Shown here in pieces: positions 17,356-25,550 of a stretch of DNA of 64,000 nucleotides. The first letter of the stretch is position 1. Each line of letters opens with the position of its first letter. Both the position numbers and the translations under genes were made by a program. This stretch comes from Alphaproteobacteria bacterium (GTDB lineage Bacteria > Pseudomonadota > Alphaproteobacteria > Micropepsales > Micropepsaceae). The stretch covers positions 49,672 through 113,671 of the forward strand of contig CANIAL010000001.1 of assembly GCA_947465395.1 (NCBI GenBank), given 5' to 3'. Under the pieces are notes generated by a model. It did no database searches. It worked only from the letters and a program-made list of their open reading frames with translations, and was not told where the DNA came from.

Positions 17356-18110
17356 GGCGTGCCCGAACGCGGAACGGGCGGCGCGGCCGGTTCGACGGGC
17401 GCTGCCGGTACGGGTGGTGTGGCGTCGCCGGGGGCGGCCACCTTCATGGGCGGCGGCACGGTGCCGACGGTGATGGCGCCGCCGCCTTTCAGGAAGGCGG
17501 CAAAGGCGCGGGCGCGGTCGCGCAGCATGTCGGGGGCAAGCGCATCATCGGCCAAGGCCTGGAATTCGCTGGTGGCGATGGCGGCATTGCCCAGCCGGTA
17601 GTCGGCATAGGCAAGGATCTCGTCGGCCATCTGACGCCAGGCGCTGTCCTTGCCCTGCAGCGGCGACAGCAATTTTTCCAGTTCCGCGCGCGGCGCGGTT
17701 TCGGACATTATCCATCCGGCGCGCAGGCGCGCTACCGCGCCCAGGGGGCCATTGTCGCTGTCGCCCACGGCGCGATAAAGCGCGGCGGCGTCGGCGGGCT
17801 TGTTCTGTGCCAGCGTCGCATTGGCCTCTTGGAGTTTGCTGATCAGGCCATAACCATTCTTGTTGCCTGCGCTCAACTCGGCAAAGGCCTTGGCGGCGGC
17901 GGTTGGGTCCGTGGTCTGGCTGGCGGCGGTGTAGGCGGCGGAAATTTTTTCGCGCTGGCTGGTCTGGTAGCGCTGCCACAATTCGAAGCCGCCTATGCCC
18001 AGAAGCAGGACCGCGCCCAGTGCGATCACATAATCGCCATAGGATTTCCAGAATTTCTGAAGTTTTTCGCGGCGGACATCTTCTTCCACCTCGCGGAAAA
18101 TATCGCTCAA
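17352..18110 (-). CDS. YfgM-like tetratricopeptide repeat membrane protein
   Basis: The protein starts with a cytoplasmic segment MSDIFREVEEDVRREKLQKF, then one membrane helix (YVIALGAVLLLGIGGFELW), then helical TPR-like repeats in the periplasm, matching the TPR_21/YfgM family that contacts SecYEG and periplasmic chaperones. The last ~40 residues are Pro/Ala-rich and probably disordered. Position directly before bamB and der supports the assignment. Length 252 aa. An extra Pro-rich tail is the only oddity. Confidence 0.88.
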   Translation of the reverse strand: MSDIFREVEEDVRREKLQKFWKSYGDYVIALGAVLLLGIGGFELWQRYQTSQREKISAAYTAASQTTDPTAAAKAFAELSAGNKNGYGLISKLQEANATLAQNKPADAAALYRAVGDSDNGPLGAVARLRAGWIMSETAPRAELEKLLSPLQGKDSAWRQMADEILAYADYRLGNAAIATSEFQALADDALAPDMLRDRARAFAAFLKGGGAITVGTVPPPMKVAAPGDATPPVPAAPVEPAAPPVPRSGTP

Positions 18111-18288
18111 ATGCCTGTCCTCATGGGTCCAGCGGGATGCGCGCCGGCCAAGGCCTTGAATGCGCGGGAGTTTATTAACCCGTCCGCCTGTCCTTAGGCA
18201 AATTGCTGTCCCTTCATGTTGTTTTGGCTGGCAAAATCGGGGCTGGACGGGCCATTTTTTTTGCGCCTTCCCATGCTAGAAGCGGGAC

Positions 18289-18909
18289 ATGTACAGGCCG
18301 CCACATTTCCGGGAAGAACGCAAAGAGGTCCTGCACGCCGCGATGGCCGGGATCGGCTTTGCCGCGCTGGTCAGCCAGGGCCTGGACGCCACCCAGATGC
18401 CGCTGCTGCTGGATGCCGATGATGGCGAACTGGGAACCTTGAGCGGCCACATGGCGCGGGCCAATCCGCACTGGAAGGCCGCGGCAGGGGAGGGGTTGGC
18501 GATATTCCTGGGGCCGCACGCCTATGTCTCGCCCAACTGGTATCCGTCCAAGGCCGAGCACGGCAAGGCTGTGCCCACTTGGAACTACATCGCCGTGCAT
18601 GCGCGGGGCATCATCACCGTGCATGACGATCCGGCCTGGCTGCGCGCGAACCTGGAAAAGCTCACGGCCGCGCATGAAGCAGGCCGCCCCGCCCCCTGGA
18701 AGGTCAGCGACGCGCCAGAGGCCTATATCGCCGCGCAACTGAAGGGCATCGTGGGCATCAGCCTTCGCATTACGGCGCTGGAAGGCAACTGGAAGCTCAG
18801 CCAGAACAAGGCGGACGCTGACCATGAAGGCGTGCGCGCCGCGCTTGTGGCAGAAGGCGCAGATGTCGCAGGGCTTATGAAGCCTCGAAAACAAGACGGC
18901 AGCACATAA
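18289..18909 (+). CDS. FMN-binding negative transcriptional regulator (PaiB family)
   Basis: MYRPPHFREERKEVLHAAM is the characteristic start of PaiB-type proteins, and GPHAYVSPNWYPSK with VPTWNYIAVHARG form the flavin-binding split-barrel core; KGIVGISLRITALEGNWKLSQN is the conserved C-terminal block. In Bacillus the family was linked to repression of sporulation and protease genes; here the function is unknown and no DNA-binding domain is obvious. A candidate extended -10 (TGCTAGAAG) ends 6 bases before the ATG, with no Shine-Dalgarno sequence. It is followed by a bidirectional terminator. Confidence 0.9.
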   Translation: MYRPPHFREERKEVLHAAMAGIGFAALVSQGLDATQMPLLLDADDGELGTLSGHMARANPHWKAAAGEGLAIFLGPHAYVSPNWYPSKAEHGKAVPTWNYIAVHARGIITVHDDPAWLRANLEKLTAAHEAGRPAPWKVSDAPEAYIAAQLKGIVGISLRITALEGNWKLSQNKADADHEGVRAALVAEGADVAGLMKPRKQDGST

Positions 18910-18911
18910 CA

Positions 18912-18945
18912 AAAAGCCCGGCGTCCAGAAGGAAGCCGGGCTTTT
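18912..18945. terminator. Bidirectional rho-independent terminator
   Basis: An 11-bp perfect stem, AAAAGCCCGGC (18912-18922) with GCCGGGCTTTT (18935-18945), has a 12-base loop and T runs on either strand. It sits between the convergent PaiB-like gene and rplI and should serve both. Confidence 0.85.
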
Positions 18946-18964
18946 CGCAATGCATTTGAAAGTT

Positions 18965-19567
18965 TCAGGCTTCCGAGGGTTCTTCTTCAGTCGGCTCGTC
19001 CTTTGGACCTGCGCCTTCCTCGAACAGTTCCTCGGCCGCGACTTTCGCCGCCGCCTTGGCGTCTTCGTCCGCGCCGCGTTCGGCCAGGACGTTTTCGCCG
19101 CGCGCCTGGCGCTCGGCTTCGTCTTCGCTGCGGGCGACATTGACCGTGACATTCACCTTCACTTCGGGATGCAGCACCACCGGAATGGTGAACAGGCCGA
19201 TGGACTTGATGGCCACCGAAATGGTCACCTGGCCGCGATCCACCTTGAAGCCGCCGGCTTCGATGGCGGCGGCGATGTCGCGGGGCGAAACCGAGCCATA
19301 CAACTGGCCGCGGTCGCCCGCCTGGCGCAGCAGGACAAAGCTCTTGCCGTCCAGCTTCTTGGCGATCTGTTCGGCATCCTTGCGGCGTTCAAGGTTATGG
19401 GCCTCCAGCTGCACCTTCTGGGTCTGGAAATATTCCCGGTTCGCCTTGGTGGCGCGCAGGGCCTTTTTCTTGGGCAGAAGGAAATTGCGGGCAAAGCCTT
19501 CCTTGACGCGGACTTCGTCGCCGATCTGGCCCAGCTTTTCGACACGTTCGAGCAGGATAACTTGCAT
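18965..19567 (-). CDS. rplI: 50S ribosomal protein L9 (bL9)
   Basis: The N-terminal domain [20 protein letters not shown] and [17 protein letters not shown] are diagnostic of bL9, followed by the long connecting helix and the C-terminal rRNA-binding domain ([18 protein letters not shown]). The protein is 200 aa, longer than the ~150 of E. coli, because of a C-terminal extension that is first mixed-charge and then acidic (ending [18 protein letters not shown]). Such tails are common in alphaproteobacteria. It is the last gene of rpsF-rpsR-rplI and ends at the shared terminator. Confidence 0.97.
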   Translation of the reverse strand: MQVILLERVEKLGQIGDEVRVKEGFARNFLLPKKKALRATKANREYFQTQKVQLEAHNLERRKDAEQIAKKLDGKSFVLLRQAGDRGQLYGSVSPRDIAAAIEAGGFKVDRGQVTISVAIKSIGLFTIPVVLHPEVKVNVTVNVARSEDEAERQARGENVLAERGADEDAKAAAKVAAEELFEEGAGPKDEPTEEEPSEA

Positions 19568-19576
19568 GGGTCTCTC

Positions 19577-19891
19577 CTACTTCACGACATAGGGCAGCAG
19601 CGCCATGAAGCGGGCGCGCTTGATGGCGTTGGCCAAAATGCGCTGCTTCTTGTTGCTGACCGCGGTGATGCGGGACGGAACGATCTTGCCACGCTCGGAA
19701 ATGTAACGCTGCAAAAGCTTCACATCCTTGTAGTCGATCTTGGGGGCGTTATCGCCCGAGAAGGGGCAGGTCTTCTTGCGGCGGAAGAAGGGACGGCGCG
19801 CGCCGTCTTCCCTGCCGCCACGTCCGCCTTCGCGGTCGCCGCCACCCGGGCGTCCGCCGCCGTCACGATCCCTGTTGCCGCCAAAACTCAT
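19577..19891 (-). CDS. rpsR: 30S ribosomal protein S18 (bS18) with Gly/Arg-rich N-terminal extension
   Basis: The core from [20 protein letters not shown] through [19 protein letters not shown] to [10 protein letters not shown] is standard bS18. Upstream of it lies an unusual ~33-residue extension rich in Gly, Arg and Asp with RGG/GGR repeats (starting [18 protein letters not shown]), giving 104 aa. The ATG overlaps the rpsF stop by 4 bases, which fixes this start. S18 pairs with S6 in the 30S platform. Confidence 0.97.
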   Translation of the reverse strand: MSFGGNRDRDGGGRPGGGDREGGRGGREDGARRPFFRRKKTCPFSGDNAPKIDYKDVKLLQRYISERGKIVPSRITAVSNKKQRILANAIKRARFMALLPYVVK

Positions 19892-20256
19892 TGTGCAGTC
19901 TCCTCGGTCACGGCTTCACCCTCCGGCTTGGCGTCGGGGTCGCGGCGATTCTTGTTCGATGACACATCGAACTGGTCCACCTTGACGGTGATGTAGCGCA
20001 GCACGTCTTCGTTGATCTTGAGCTGGCGTTCCAGTTCCACCACCGCGCCGGACGGCGCGTTGATGTTGAGGAGCACATAGTGCCCCTTGCGGTTCTTCTT
20101 GATGCGATAGGCAAGTCCGCGCAGGCCCCAATATTCCTGCTTCTCGACCTTGCCGCCTTCGCCTTCAACGATGGTTTTGAGATGGGTGGCCAGTGCGTCC
20201 ACCGCTTGCGCGCTGATGTCCTGGCGCGCGATCAGGAGATGCTCGTAAAGAGCCAT
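19888..20256 (-). CDS. rpsF: 30S ribosomal protein S6 (bS6)
   Basis: [20 protein letters not shown] begins the ferredoxin-like S6 fold, and [20 protein letters not shown] is the S18-contacting segment. A C-terminal acidic tail ([15 protein letters not shown]) follows. The open frame extends far upstream, but conserved sequence and the ATG at 20256 set the start at 122 aa. It is the first gene of the S6-S18-L9 operon, with a strong candidate promoter 134 bases upstream. Confidence 0.97.
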   Translation of the reverse strand: MALYEHLLIARQDISAQAVDALATHLKTIVEGEGGKVEKQEYWGLRGLAYRIKKNRKGHYVLLNINAPSGAVVELERQLKINEDVLRYITVKVDQFDVSSNKNRRDPDAKPEGEAVTEETAQ

Positions 20257-20389
20257 GTTACCGTCCTTGTTTGGGCCCGTGGAACAGCTTGGGGTGGACG
20301 CCCCTTGCCGCTTCGGATTGCCGGACGCGCGCACCATGCGCTGGTTCAACTGAACTGCCCGGCGACCACAAGCCGCCTTGAAGGCCGGG

Positions 20390-20418
20390 TCTATAGGGGA
20401 AAGGTGCTGGCCCGGCAA
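20390..20418 (-). promoter_or_regulatory. Promoter of rpsF-rpsR-rplI
   Basis: On the minus strand: -35 TTGCCG (20418-20413), 17-base spacer, -10 TATAGA (20395-20390). This predicts a 5' leader of roughly 125 bases before rpsF. The leader is GC-rich with several CCG triplets; S6:S18 autoregulatory leader motifs are known for this operon, but I could not fold it. The rest of the 270-base gap up to 20526 holds nothing else I recognise. Confidence 0.6.
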
Positions 20419-20526
20419 GACAGGCCAGTGGAAATGGCTGGAATGCTGGAAAAACCAGGCAAAGGTGGTTGCCGGGCGGCCAATTCCCACCCACCATGGG
20501 CCAAGGGCCAACGGGCCGGGGGAACC

Positions 20527-21840
20527 ATGACAGACCGCAGCATCACCGCCGATCCGGCGGAACCCATTTTGCGCCGTGCCGCCTGGCGGCTGATCCCGGT
20601 CATGTGCCTGATGTATGTGGCCAGCTTCCTGGACCGGGTGAATATCGGCTTCGCGGCCCTGACCATGAACAAGGATCTGGGCTTCGATCCGCAGGTTTAT
20701 GGGTTGGGCGCGGGCATTTTCTTCTGGGGCTATTTCTTCTTCGAGATTCCGTCGAACCTGATGCTGGAGAAAGTGGGCGCGCGGCTGTGGATGTGCCGCA
20801 TCATGCTGACCTGGGGCCTTGTCTCCATGGCCACCGCCTTTGTGCAGGGGCCGGTGTCTTTCTATGTGCTGCGTTTTTTGCTGGGCGCGGCGGAAGCGGG
20901 CATCTATCCCGGCATGATCCTCTACATGACCTACTGGTTCCCGCAAGGAACGCGCGCACGCTTCATCGCCATGTTCCTGGCGGCGGTGCCTGCCGCCAGC
21001 GTGATCGGCGCGCCGCTGTCGGGATGGCTGCTGGGGATCGAGGCGCCGCTGCTGGGCCATAACCTGCATGGCTGGCAATGGATGCTGTTGCTGGAAGGCC
21101 TGCCGTCGCTGGTGCTGGCGGCGGTGGTGTTGTGGATGCTGCCGGAAAAGCCTTCACACGCCAAATGGCTGAGCGAAGCGGAAAAGGCGATCATCATCGC
21201 GCGGCTGGCGGCGGACAAGGCGGCGGATGCATCCGTGAAGGCCATGCACGGCTTCTGGGAAATGCTGACCGACAAGCGCATCTGGATTTTCATCATCCCC
21301 GATTTTTCCATCGTCATCGGCCTGTACGGCATGGGATTGTGGATGCCGCAGATGGTCAAGGGCATGGGCTTCACCAATCTGGAAACCGGCTTCATCGTGG
21401 CGCTGCCCTATGTGGTGGCGATGATCGGCATGGTGGCGCTGGGCATTTCCAGCGACCGCAGCGGCGAGCGCATCTGGCATGTCGCGGGCGCGGCGCTGGT
21501 GGCGGCGCTGGGCCTGGCGGGCGCAGTGCTGGTGCACAATCCCTATGCCGTGATCGGGTGTTTCTGCGTGGCGGCCTTCGGCATTTATGGCGCGCTGGCC
21601 GTGTTCTGGACCCTGCCCACCGCCATTCTGCGCGGCGTGGCGGCGGCGGCGGGGCTGGCGCTGCTCAATTCCTTTTCCAATTTGGGCGGCTTTTTCGGCC
21701 CCACCATTATGGGCTTCTTCCTGGGCCAGACCGGCGATTACCAGCGCGGCATGCTGGTGCTGGCAGGGTTCATGCTGTTGTCGGGCGTGAGCGTGATTTT
21801 GATTGGACGCGCGTTTTTTGGAGCTGAAAGAAAAATATGA
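20527..21840 (+). CDS. MFS transporter, anion:cation symporter (ACS) type
   Basis: A 437-residue, 12-helix major facilitator. VMCLMYVASFLDRVNIGFAA is helix 1 with the D-R-x-N-I-G motif typical of the ACS/phthalate-tartrate permease branch, and GFFLGQTGDYQRGM resembles the last helices of that group. Substrates of this branch are organic anions such as tartrate, glucarate or phthalate; which one cannot be told. The ATG at 20527 follows GGGGGAACC. The stop overlaps the next small membrane gene by ATGA. Confidence 0.9.
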   Translation: MTDRSITADPAEPILRRAAWRLIPVMCLMYVASFLDRVNIGFAALTMNKDLGFDPQVYGLGAGIFFWGYFFFEIPSNLMLEKVGARLWMCRIMLTWGLVSMATAFVQGPVSFYVLRFLLGAAEAGIYPGMILYMTYWFPQGTRARFIAMFLAAVPAASVIGAPLSGWLLGIEAPLLGHNLHGWQWMLLLEGLPSLVLAAVVLWMLPEKPSHAKWLSEAEKAIIIARLAADKAADASVKAMHGFWEMLTDKRIWIFIIPDFSIVIGLYGMGLWMPQMVKGMGFTNLETGFIVALPYVVAMIGMVALGISSDRSGERIWHVAGAALVAALGLAGAVLVHNPYAVIGCFCVAAFGIYGALAVFWTLPTAILRGVAAAAGLALLNSFSNLGGFFGPTIMGFFLGQTGDYQRGMLVLAGFMLLSGVSVILIGRAFFGAERKI

Positions 21841-22208
21841 CTCTGACGCATTTCTTGATATCGGGATGCGTAATCGTTGCAGTTCTGTTTTTTATTTCGG
21901 CTTGGCTTTATATTCGGCAAGCAGCAAGGCTTTCAACCTTTATCAACGCGAATTGTCCTGAACTTTGGCAATATCTCTATTTTTGGATTGGGAGACAGTC
22001 CAAGGAGTATTCTCAATTCTTCAAAGGCGGGCAGCTTGAGTCGCTGATCGTCTGGAACACAGGCGCAGAATATCATCCATCGAATCCTGAATTTCGGAAG
22101 CTTTTGTGGCAGGCGCGCATTATTGCCATGTGTTGTTTGTTTTGCTTCACGGGCGCGCTTATTCTTTTGGGCCTCGCCACTACGAACGGGCCGCTTGACT
22201 TGAGATGA
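21837..22208 (+). CDS. Small two-helix membrane protein of unknown function, AT-richer than neighbours
   Basis: The 123-residue product has a strong hydrophobic helix at residues ~5-24 and a second at ~95-115 (IIAMCCLFCFTGALILLGLA), with a polar middle rich in Trp, Tyr and Ser that would lie on one side of the membrane. I do not recognise it. Base and codon use differ clearly from its surroundings: many A/T-ending codons (TTT, ATT, GAA, TTG), suggesting recent acquisition. The start overlaps the MFS stop by ATGA, so it is expressed with it, and fabD follows 21 bases later. Confidence 0.6.
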   Translation: MTLTHFLISGCVIVAVLFFISAWLYIRQAARLSTFINANCPELWQYLYFWIGRQSKEYSQFFKGGQLESLIVWNTGAEYHPSNPEFRKLLWQARIIAMCCLFCFTGALILLGLATTNGPLDLR

Positions 22209-22229
22209 GTCTCTTGATTTGAGGGTTGC

Positions 22230-23174
22230 ATGACGCGCGCGTTTCTTTTTCCGGGACAGGGCAGCCAGCAGGTCGGCATGGGCAAGACGCTGGCCGATGC
22301 CTTTCCCGCCGCCCGCGCGGTTTTCCAGGAAGTGGACGAGGCGCTGTCGCAAAATCTCTCCCGCATCATGTGGGACGGGCCGGAAGGCGATCTGACCCTG
22401 ACCGAAAATGCCCAGCCCGCCATCATGGCGGCCTCCATGGCCGTGATCCGGGTGCTTGAGGCCGAAGGCGGTCTTGATATCGCAAAACATGCGGCGCTGG
22501 TCGCCGGGCATTCCCTTGGCGAATATTCGGCGCTGTGCGCTGCGGGTGCTTTCACCCTGGCCGACACGGCGCGGCTTTTGAAAATCCGTGGCCAGGCCAT
22601 GCAGGCGGCGGTCGCGCCCGGCGAAGGCGCCATGACCGCCCTGATCGGCGCCGACATCGAAACCGCCGAAGCGGTTGCGAAGGAAGCGTCCGCCGGCGGC
22701 GGCGTCTGCGTGGTCGCCAATGACAATGCGCCGGGCCAGGTGGTGATTTCCGGCAGCGCCGATGCGGTGGCCCGCGCGGGCGAGATTGCGAAAGCCAAAG
22801 GCGTCAAGCGCGCGATACCTTTGTCTGTCTCCGCACCCTTTCATTGCCCGCTGATGCAGCCCGCCGCCGACGCCATGCGGGACGCGCTGGCCAAGGTTTC
22901 CGTCCGCGCGCCCGCCGCGCCCGTGCTGGCCAATGTCACCGCCGCGCTGGTCTCCGAACCCGACATGATCCGGAGGCTGCTGGTGGAACAGGTGACGGGC
23001 CGGGTGCGCTGGCGCGAAAGCATCGCGAGCTTGCGCAGCCTTGGCGTGGAGACATGCGTGGAGATGGGCGGCAACAAGGTCCTGACCGGCATGGTCAAGC
23101 GCATCGACAAGGACCTCGCCACCATCAGCCTGGACACGCCCGCCGAAATCGAAGCCTTTGCGAAGGGACTCTAA
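22230..23174 (+). CDS. fabD: Malonyl-CoA:ACP transacylase
   Basis: Loads malonyl groups on acyl carrier protein. RAFLFPGQGSQQVGMGKTLA opens the protein, the nucleophile is Ser95 in GHSLGEYSAL, the catalytic His is in VSAPFHCPLMQP, and VEMGGNKVLTGM closes the fold. Length 314 aa is normal. The ATG follows GAGGG. fabD-fabG-acpP-fabF-mltG is the classic fatty-acid cluster, and fabG starts one base after the fabD stop. Confidence 0.97.
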   Translation: MTRAFLFPGQGSQQVGMGKTLADAFPAARAVFQEVDEALSQNLSRIMWDGPEGDLTLTENAQPAIMAASMAVIRVLEAEGGLDIAKHAALVAGHSLGEYSALCAAGAFTLADTARLLKIRGQAMQAAVAPGEGAMTALIGADIETAEAVAKEASAGGGVCVVANDNAPGQVVISGSADAVARAGEIAKAKGVKRAIPLSVSAPFHCPLMQPAADAMRDALAKVSVRAPAAPVLANVTAALVSEPDMIRRLLVEQVTGRVRWRESIASLRSLGVETCVEMGGNKVLTGMVKRIDKDLATISLDTPAEIEAFAKGL

Positions 23175-23175
23175 A

Positions 23176-23916
23176 ATGTTCGACCTCACCGGCAAGGTTG
23201 CATTGGTTACAGGAGCAAGCGGCGGCATCGGCGGCGCCATCGCCCGCGCCTTGCATGGACAGGGCGCTACGGTGGTTCTCTCCGGCACCCGCGCCGAGGC
23301 GCTGGAAGCGGTGAAAGCCGACCTCAAATCCCGCGCCTTCATCGCGCCCTGCAACCTGTCCGACCTGGCCGCCGTGGATGCGCTGGTCAAGGACGCGGAA
23401 ACCGCTTCGGGCGCGCCCATCGACATCCTGGTCAACAATGCCGGCATCACCCGCGACAATCTTTTCATGCGCATGAAGGATGACGAATGGGACCAGGTGA
23501 TCGCGGTCAACCTGACCGCCGCCTTCCGCCTGTCGCGCAATGTGTTGCGCGGCATGATGAAGAAGCGCTGGGGCCGCATCATCCAGATCACCAGCGTCGT
23601 CGGCGCCACCGGCAATCCGGGCCAGGGCAATTATGCCGCCGCCAAGGCAGGCCTGGTGGGCATGTCCAAGTCGCTGGCCGCCGAAGTCGCGTCGCGCAAC
23701 ATCACCGTCAACGCCATCGCGCCCGGTTTCATCCAGACCGCGATGACGGATGTGCTGACCGACGCCCAGAAGGAAACCATCGCCACCCGCATTCCGGCAG
23801 GGCGCATGGGTTTGCCCGCCGAAATCGCCGCCGCGGCGGTCTATCTGGCGTCGGAAGAAGCGGCCTATGTGACGGGGGAAACCGTGCATATCAATGGCGG
23901 CATGGCGATGTTATGA
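23176..23916 (+). CDS. fabG: 3-oxoacyl-ACP reductase FabG
   Basis: NADPH-dependent first reduction of each elongation cycle. TGASGGIGG (residues ~12-20) binds the cofactor, VNNAGITRDNLFMRMKDDEW is the FabG-specific segment that separates it from generic SDRs, and YAAAKAG carries the catalytic Tyr and Lys. The C terminus VTGETVHINGGMAML is typical. The ATG at 23176 is preferred to an in-frame upstream start inside fabD. 246 aa. Confidence 0.97.
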   Translation: MFDLTGKVALVTGASGGIGGAIARALHGQGATVVLSGTRAEALEAVKADLKSRAFIAPCNLSDLAAVDALVKDAETASGAPIDILVNNAGITRDNLFMRMKDDEWDQVIAVNLTAAFRLSRNVLRGMMKKRWGRIIQITSVVGATGNPGQGNYAAAKAGLVGMSKSLAAEVASRNITVNAIAPGFIQTAMTDVLTDAQKETIATRIPAGRMGLPAEIAAAAVYLASEEAAYVTGETVHINGGMAML

Positions 23917-24002
23917 TAGGCAAATCAAACACTTAACCGAAAAGTGGCGGGACGGGAGCGATTATGTTACCTAACCGGCCACCCCGCGAACCATAAGCGG
24001 GA

Positions 24003-24019
24003 CCGGCCCATCGGGCCGG
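24003..24019 (+). promoter_or_regulatory. Hairpin in acpP leader
   Basis: A perfect 7-bp stem CCGGCCC-ATC-GGGCCGG lies 27 bases before the acpP ATG, just upstream of the AGGAGAGG ribosome-binding site. It has no T tract, so it is more likely a processing or stability element that helps acpP accumulate than a terminator. A TATGTT at 23964-23969 is a possible but unsupported -10. Confidence 0.4.
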
Positions 24020-24046
24020 GTTGAAACCAGGAGAGGCTTTCCGTCT

Positions 24047-24283
24047 ATGAGCGATACTGCCGAACGCGTGAAAAAGATCGTCGTCGAACACCTGAATGTC
24101 GATGCCGAGAAGGTCACGGATACTGCGTCCTTTATCGAAGATCTGGGCGCCGACAGCCTGGATACCGTCGAATTGGTGATGGCGTTCGAGGAAGAATTCG
24201 GCATTGAAATTCCCGACGACGCGGCGGAATCGATCGTGACCGTCGGCGACGCCGTCAAATACATAGACAAAGCCAACGCCTGA
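24047..24283 (+). CDS. acpP: Acyl carrier protein
   Basis: A 78-residue acidic four-helix protein. The phosphopantetheine attachment site is Ser37 in [14 protein letters not shown]. Carries growing acyl chains for the Fab enzymes and for LpxD in this window. It is preceded by an AGGAGAGG and a hairpin within a 130-base gap after fabG, which would let this highly expressed gene be regulated separately. fabF follows 7 bases later. Confidence 0.98.
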   Translation: MSDTAERVKKIVVEHLNVDAEKVTDTASFIEDLGADSLDTVELVMAFEEEFGIEIPDDAAESIVTVGDAVKYIDKANA

Positions 24284-24290
24284 TTCCGGC

Positions 24291-25550
24291 ATGATGCGCC
24301 GGGTTGTCGTCACGGGACTGGGCCTGGTCACGCCGCTGGCCTGCGGCGTCGAGGAAAGCTGGGCGGCGCTGCTGGCCGGCAAGCCCACCGCCGGCCCCAT
24401 CACGCGCTTTCGCGCCGACGACCTGGCGACGCGCTATGCCTGCCATGTGCCGCGCGGCGATGGCAGCAATGGCAGCTTCAATCCCGACCAGTGGGTTGAT
24501 GCCAAGGAACAAAGGCGCATGGATGATTTCATCATCTATGGCCTGGCCGCGGCGACTCAAGCGGTGCGCGATTCCGGCTGGGCGCCGAAGACGGAAGAAG
24601 AGCGCGAACGCACGGGCGTCCTGATCGGTTCGGGCATTGGCGGCCTGGACGGCATCGAACAGGCATCGCTTCTGATCGAACAGAAAGGCCCGCGCCGCCT
24701 TTCACCCTTTTTCATTCCCGGCCGCCTGATCAACCTGGTCTCCGGCTATGTCTCCATCCAGCATGGCTACAAGGGCCCCAACCACGCCGTGGTCACGGCC
24801 TGCGCCACCGGCGCGCACGCGATCGGCGACGCGGCGCGGCTGATCGCGCTGGATGATGCCGATGTGATGGTTGCGGGTGGCGCGGAATCGGCCATCTGCC
24901 GGATCGGCATTGCCGGCTTCAACGCCTGCCGCGCGCTGTCCACGGCCTATAACGACAATCCGCAAAAGGCCTCGCGCCCTTACGACAAGGACCGGGACGG
25001 TTTCGTGATGGGCGAAGGCGCCGGCATCGTGATGCTGGAGGAATATGAACATGCCAAGGCGCGCGGCGCGAAAATCTATGGCGAAGTGCGCGGCTATGGC
25101 CTGGCGGGCGACGCCTATCACATCACCGCCCCGTCGGAAGACGGCGATGGCGGCTACCGCGCCATGCAGATGGCGCTGAAGCGCGCGGGCATCGCCGCCG
25201 CCGAGATTGACTACATCAACGCCCATGGCACTTCGACCATGGCCGACGGCATCGAGCTGGGCGCGGTGGAACGCCTGTTGGGTGACGCGGCGGTGGGCAA
25301 GCCCATGTCCTCCACAAAATCCTCCATCGGGCATCTGCTGGGCGCGGCGGGTTCGGTGGAAGCGATTTTCTGCCTGCTGGCGATGCGCGACAGCATCTTG
25401 CCGCCCACCATCAACCTGGAAAATCCGGACGTCACCACGGTGATGGATTTGGTGCCGCTGAAGGCCAAGAAGCACACCGTCAATGTCGCCATGTCCAACA
25501 GCTTTGGCTTTGGCGGCACCAATGCCGCGCTGATCTTCGCCAAAGCCTGA
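24291..25550 (+). CDS. fabF: 3-oxoacyl-ACP synthase II
   Basis: Condensing enzyme of fatty-acid elongation. The nucleophile is Cys171 (VVTACATGAHAIGDA), with the histidines of the triad at ~312 (NAHGTSTMADGIE) and ~348 (SSIGHLLGAAG), and the glycine-rich NSFGFGGTN end. VVVTGLGLVTPLACG is the usual start; either of two adjacent ATGs (24291, 24294) could be used. Length 419 aa is standard. The stop shares one base with the mltG start. Confidence 0.97.
   Translation: MMRRVVVTGLGLVTPLACGVEESWAALLAGKPTAGPITRFRADDLATRYACHVPRGDGSNGSFNPDQWVDAKEQRRMDDFIIYGLAAATQAVRDSGWAPKTEEERERTGVLIGSGIGGLDGIEQASLLIEQKGPRRLSPFFIPGRLINLVSGYVSIQHGYKGPNHAVVTACATGAHAIGDAARLIALDDADVMVAGGAESAICRIGIAGFNACRALSTAYNDNPQKASRPYDKDRDGFVMGEGAGIVMLEEYEHAKARGAKIYGEVRGYGLAGDAYHITAPSEDGDGGYRAMQMALKRAGIAAAEIDYINAHGTSTMADGIELGAVERLLGDAAVGKPMSSTKSSIGHLLGAAGSVEAIFCLLAMRDSILPPTINLENPDVTTVMDLVPLKAKKHTVNVAMSNSFGFGGTNAALIFAKA

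Noticed and set aside
20257..21078. Upstream extension of the rpsF frame (about 270 extra codons)
   Set aside because: It crosses the promoter region and lies antisense to the MFS gene; bS6 conservation starts at 20256.
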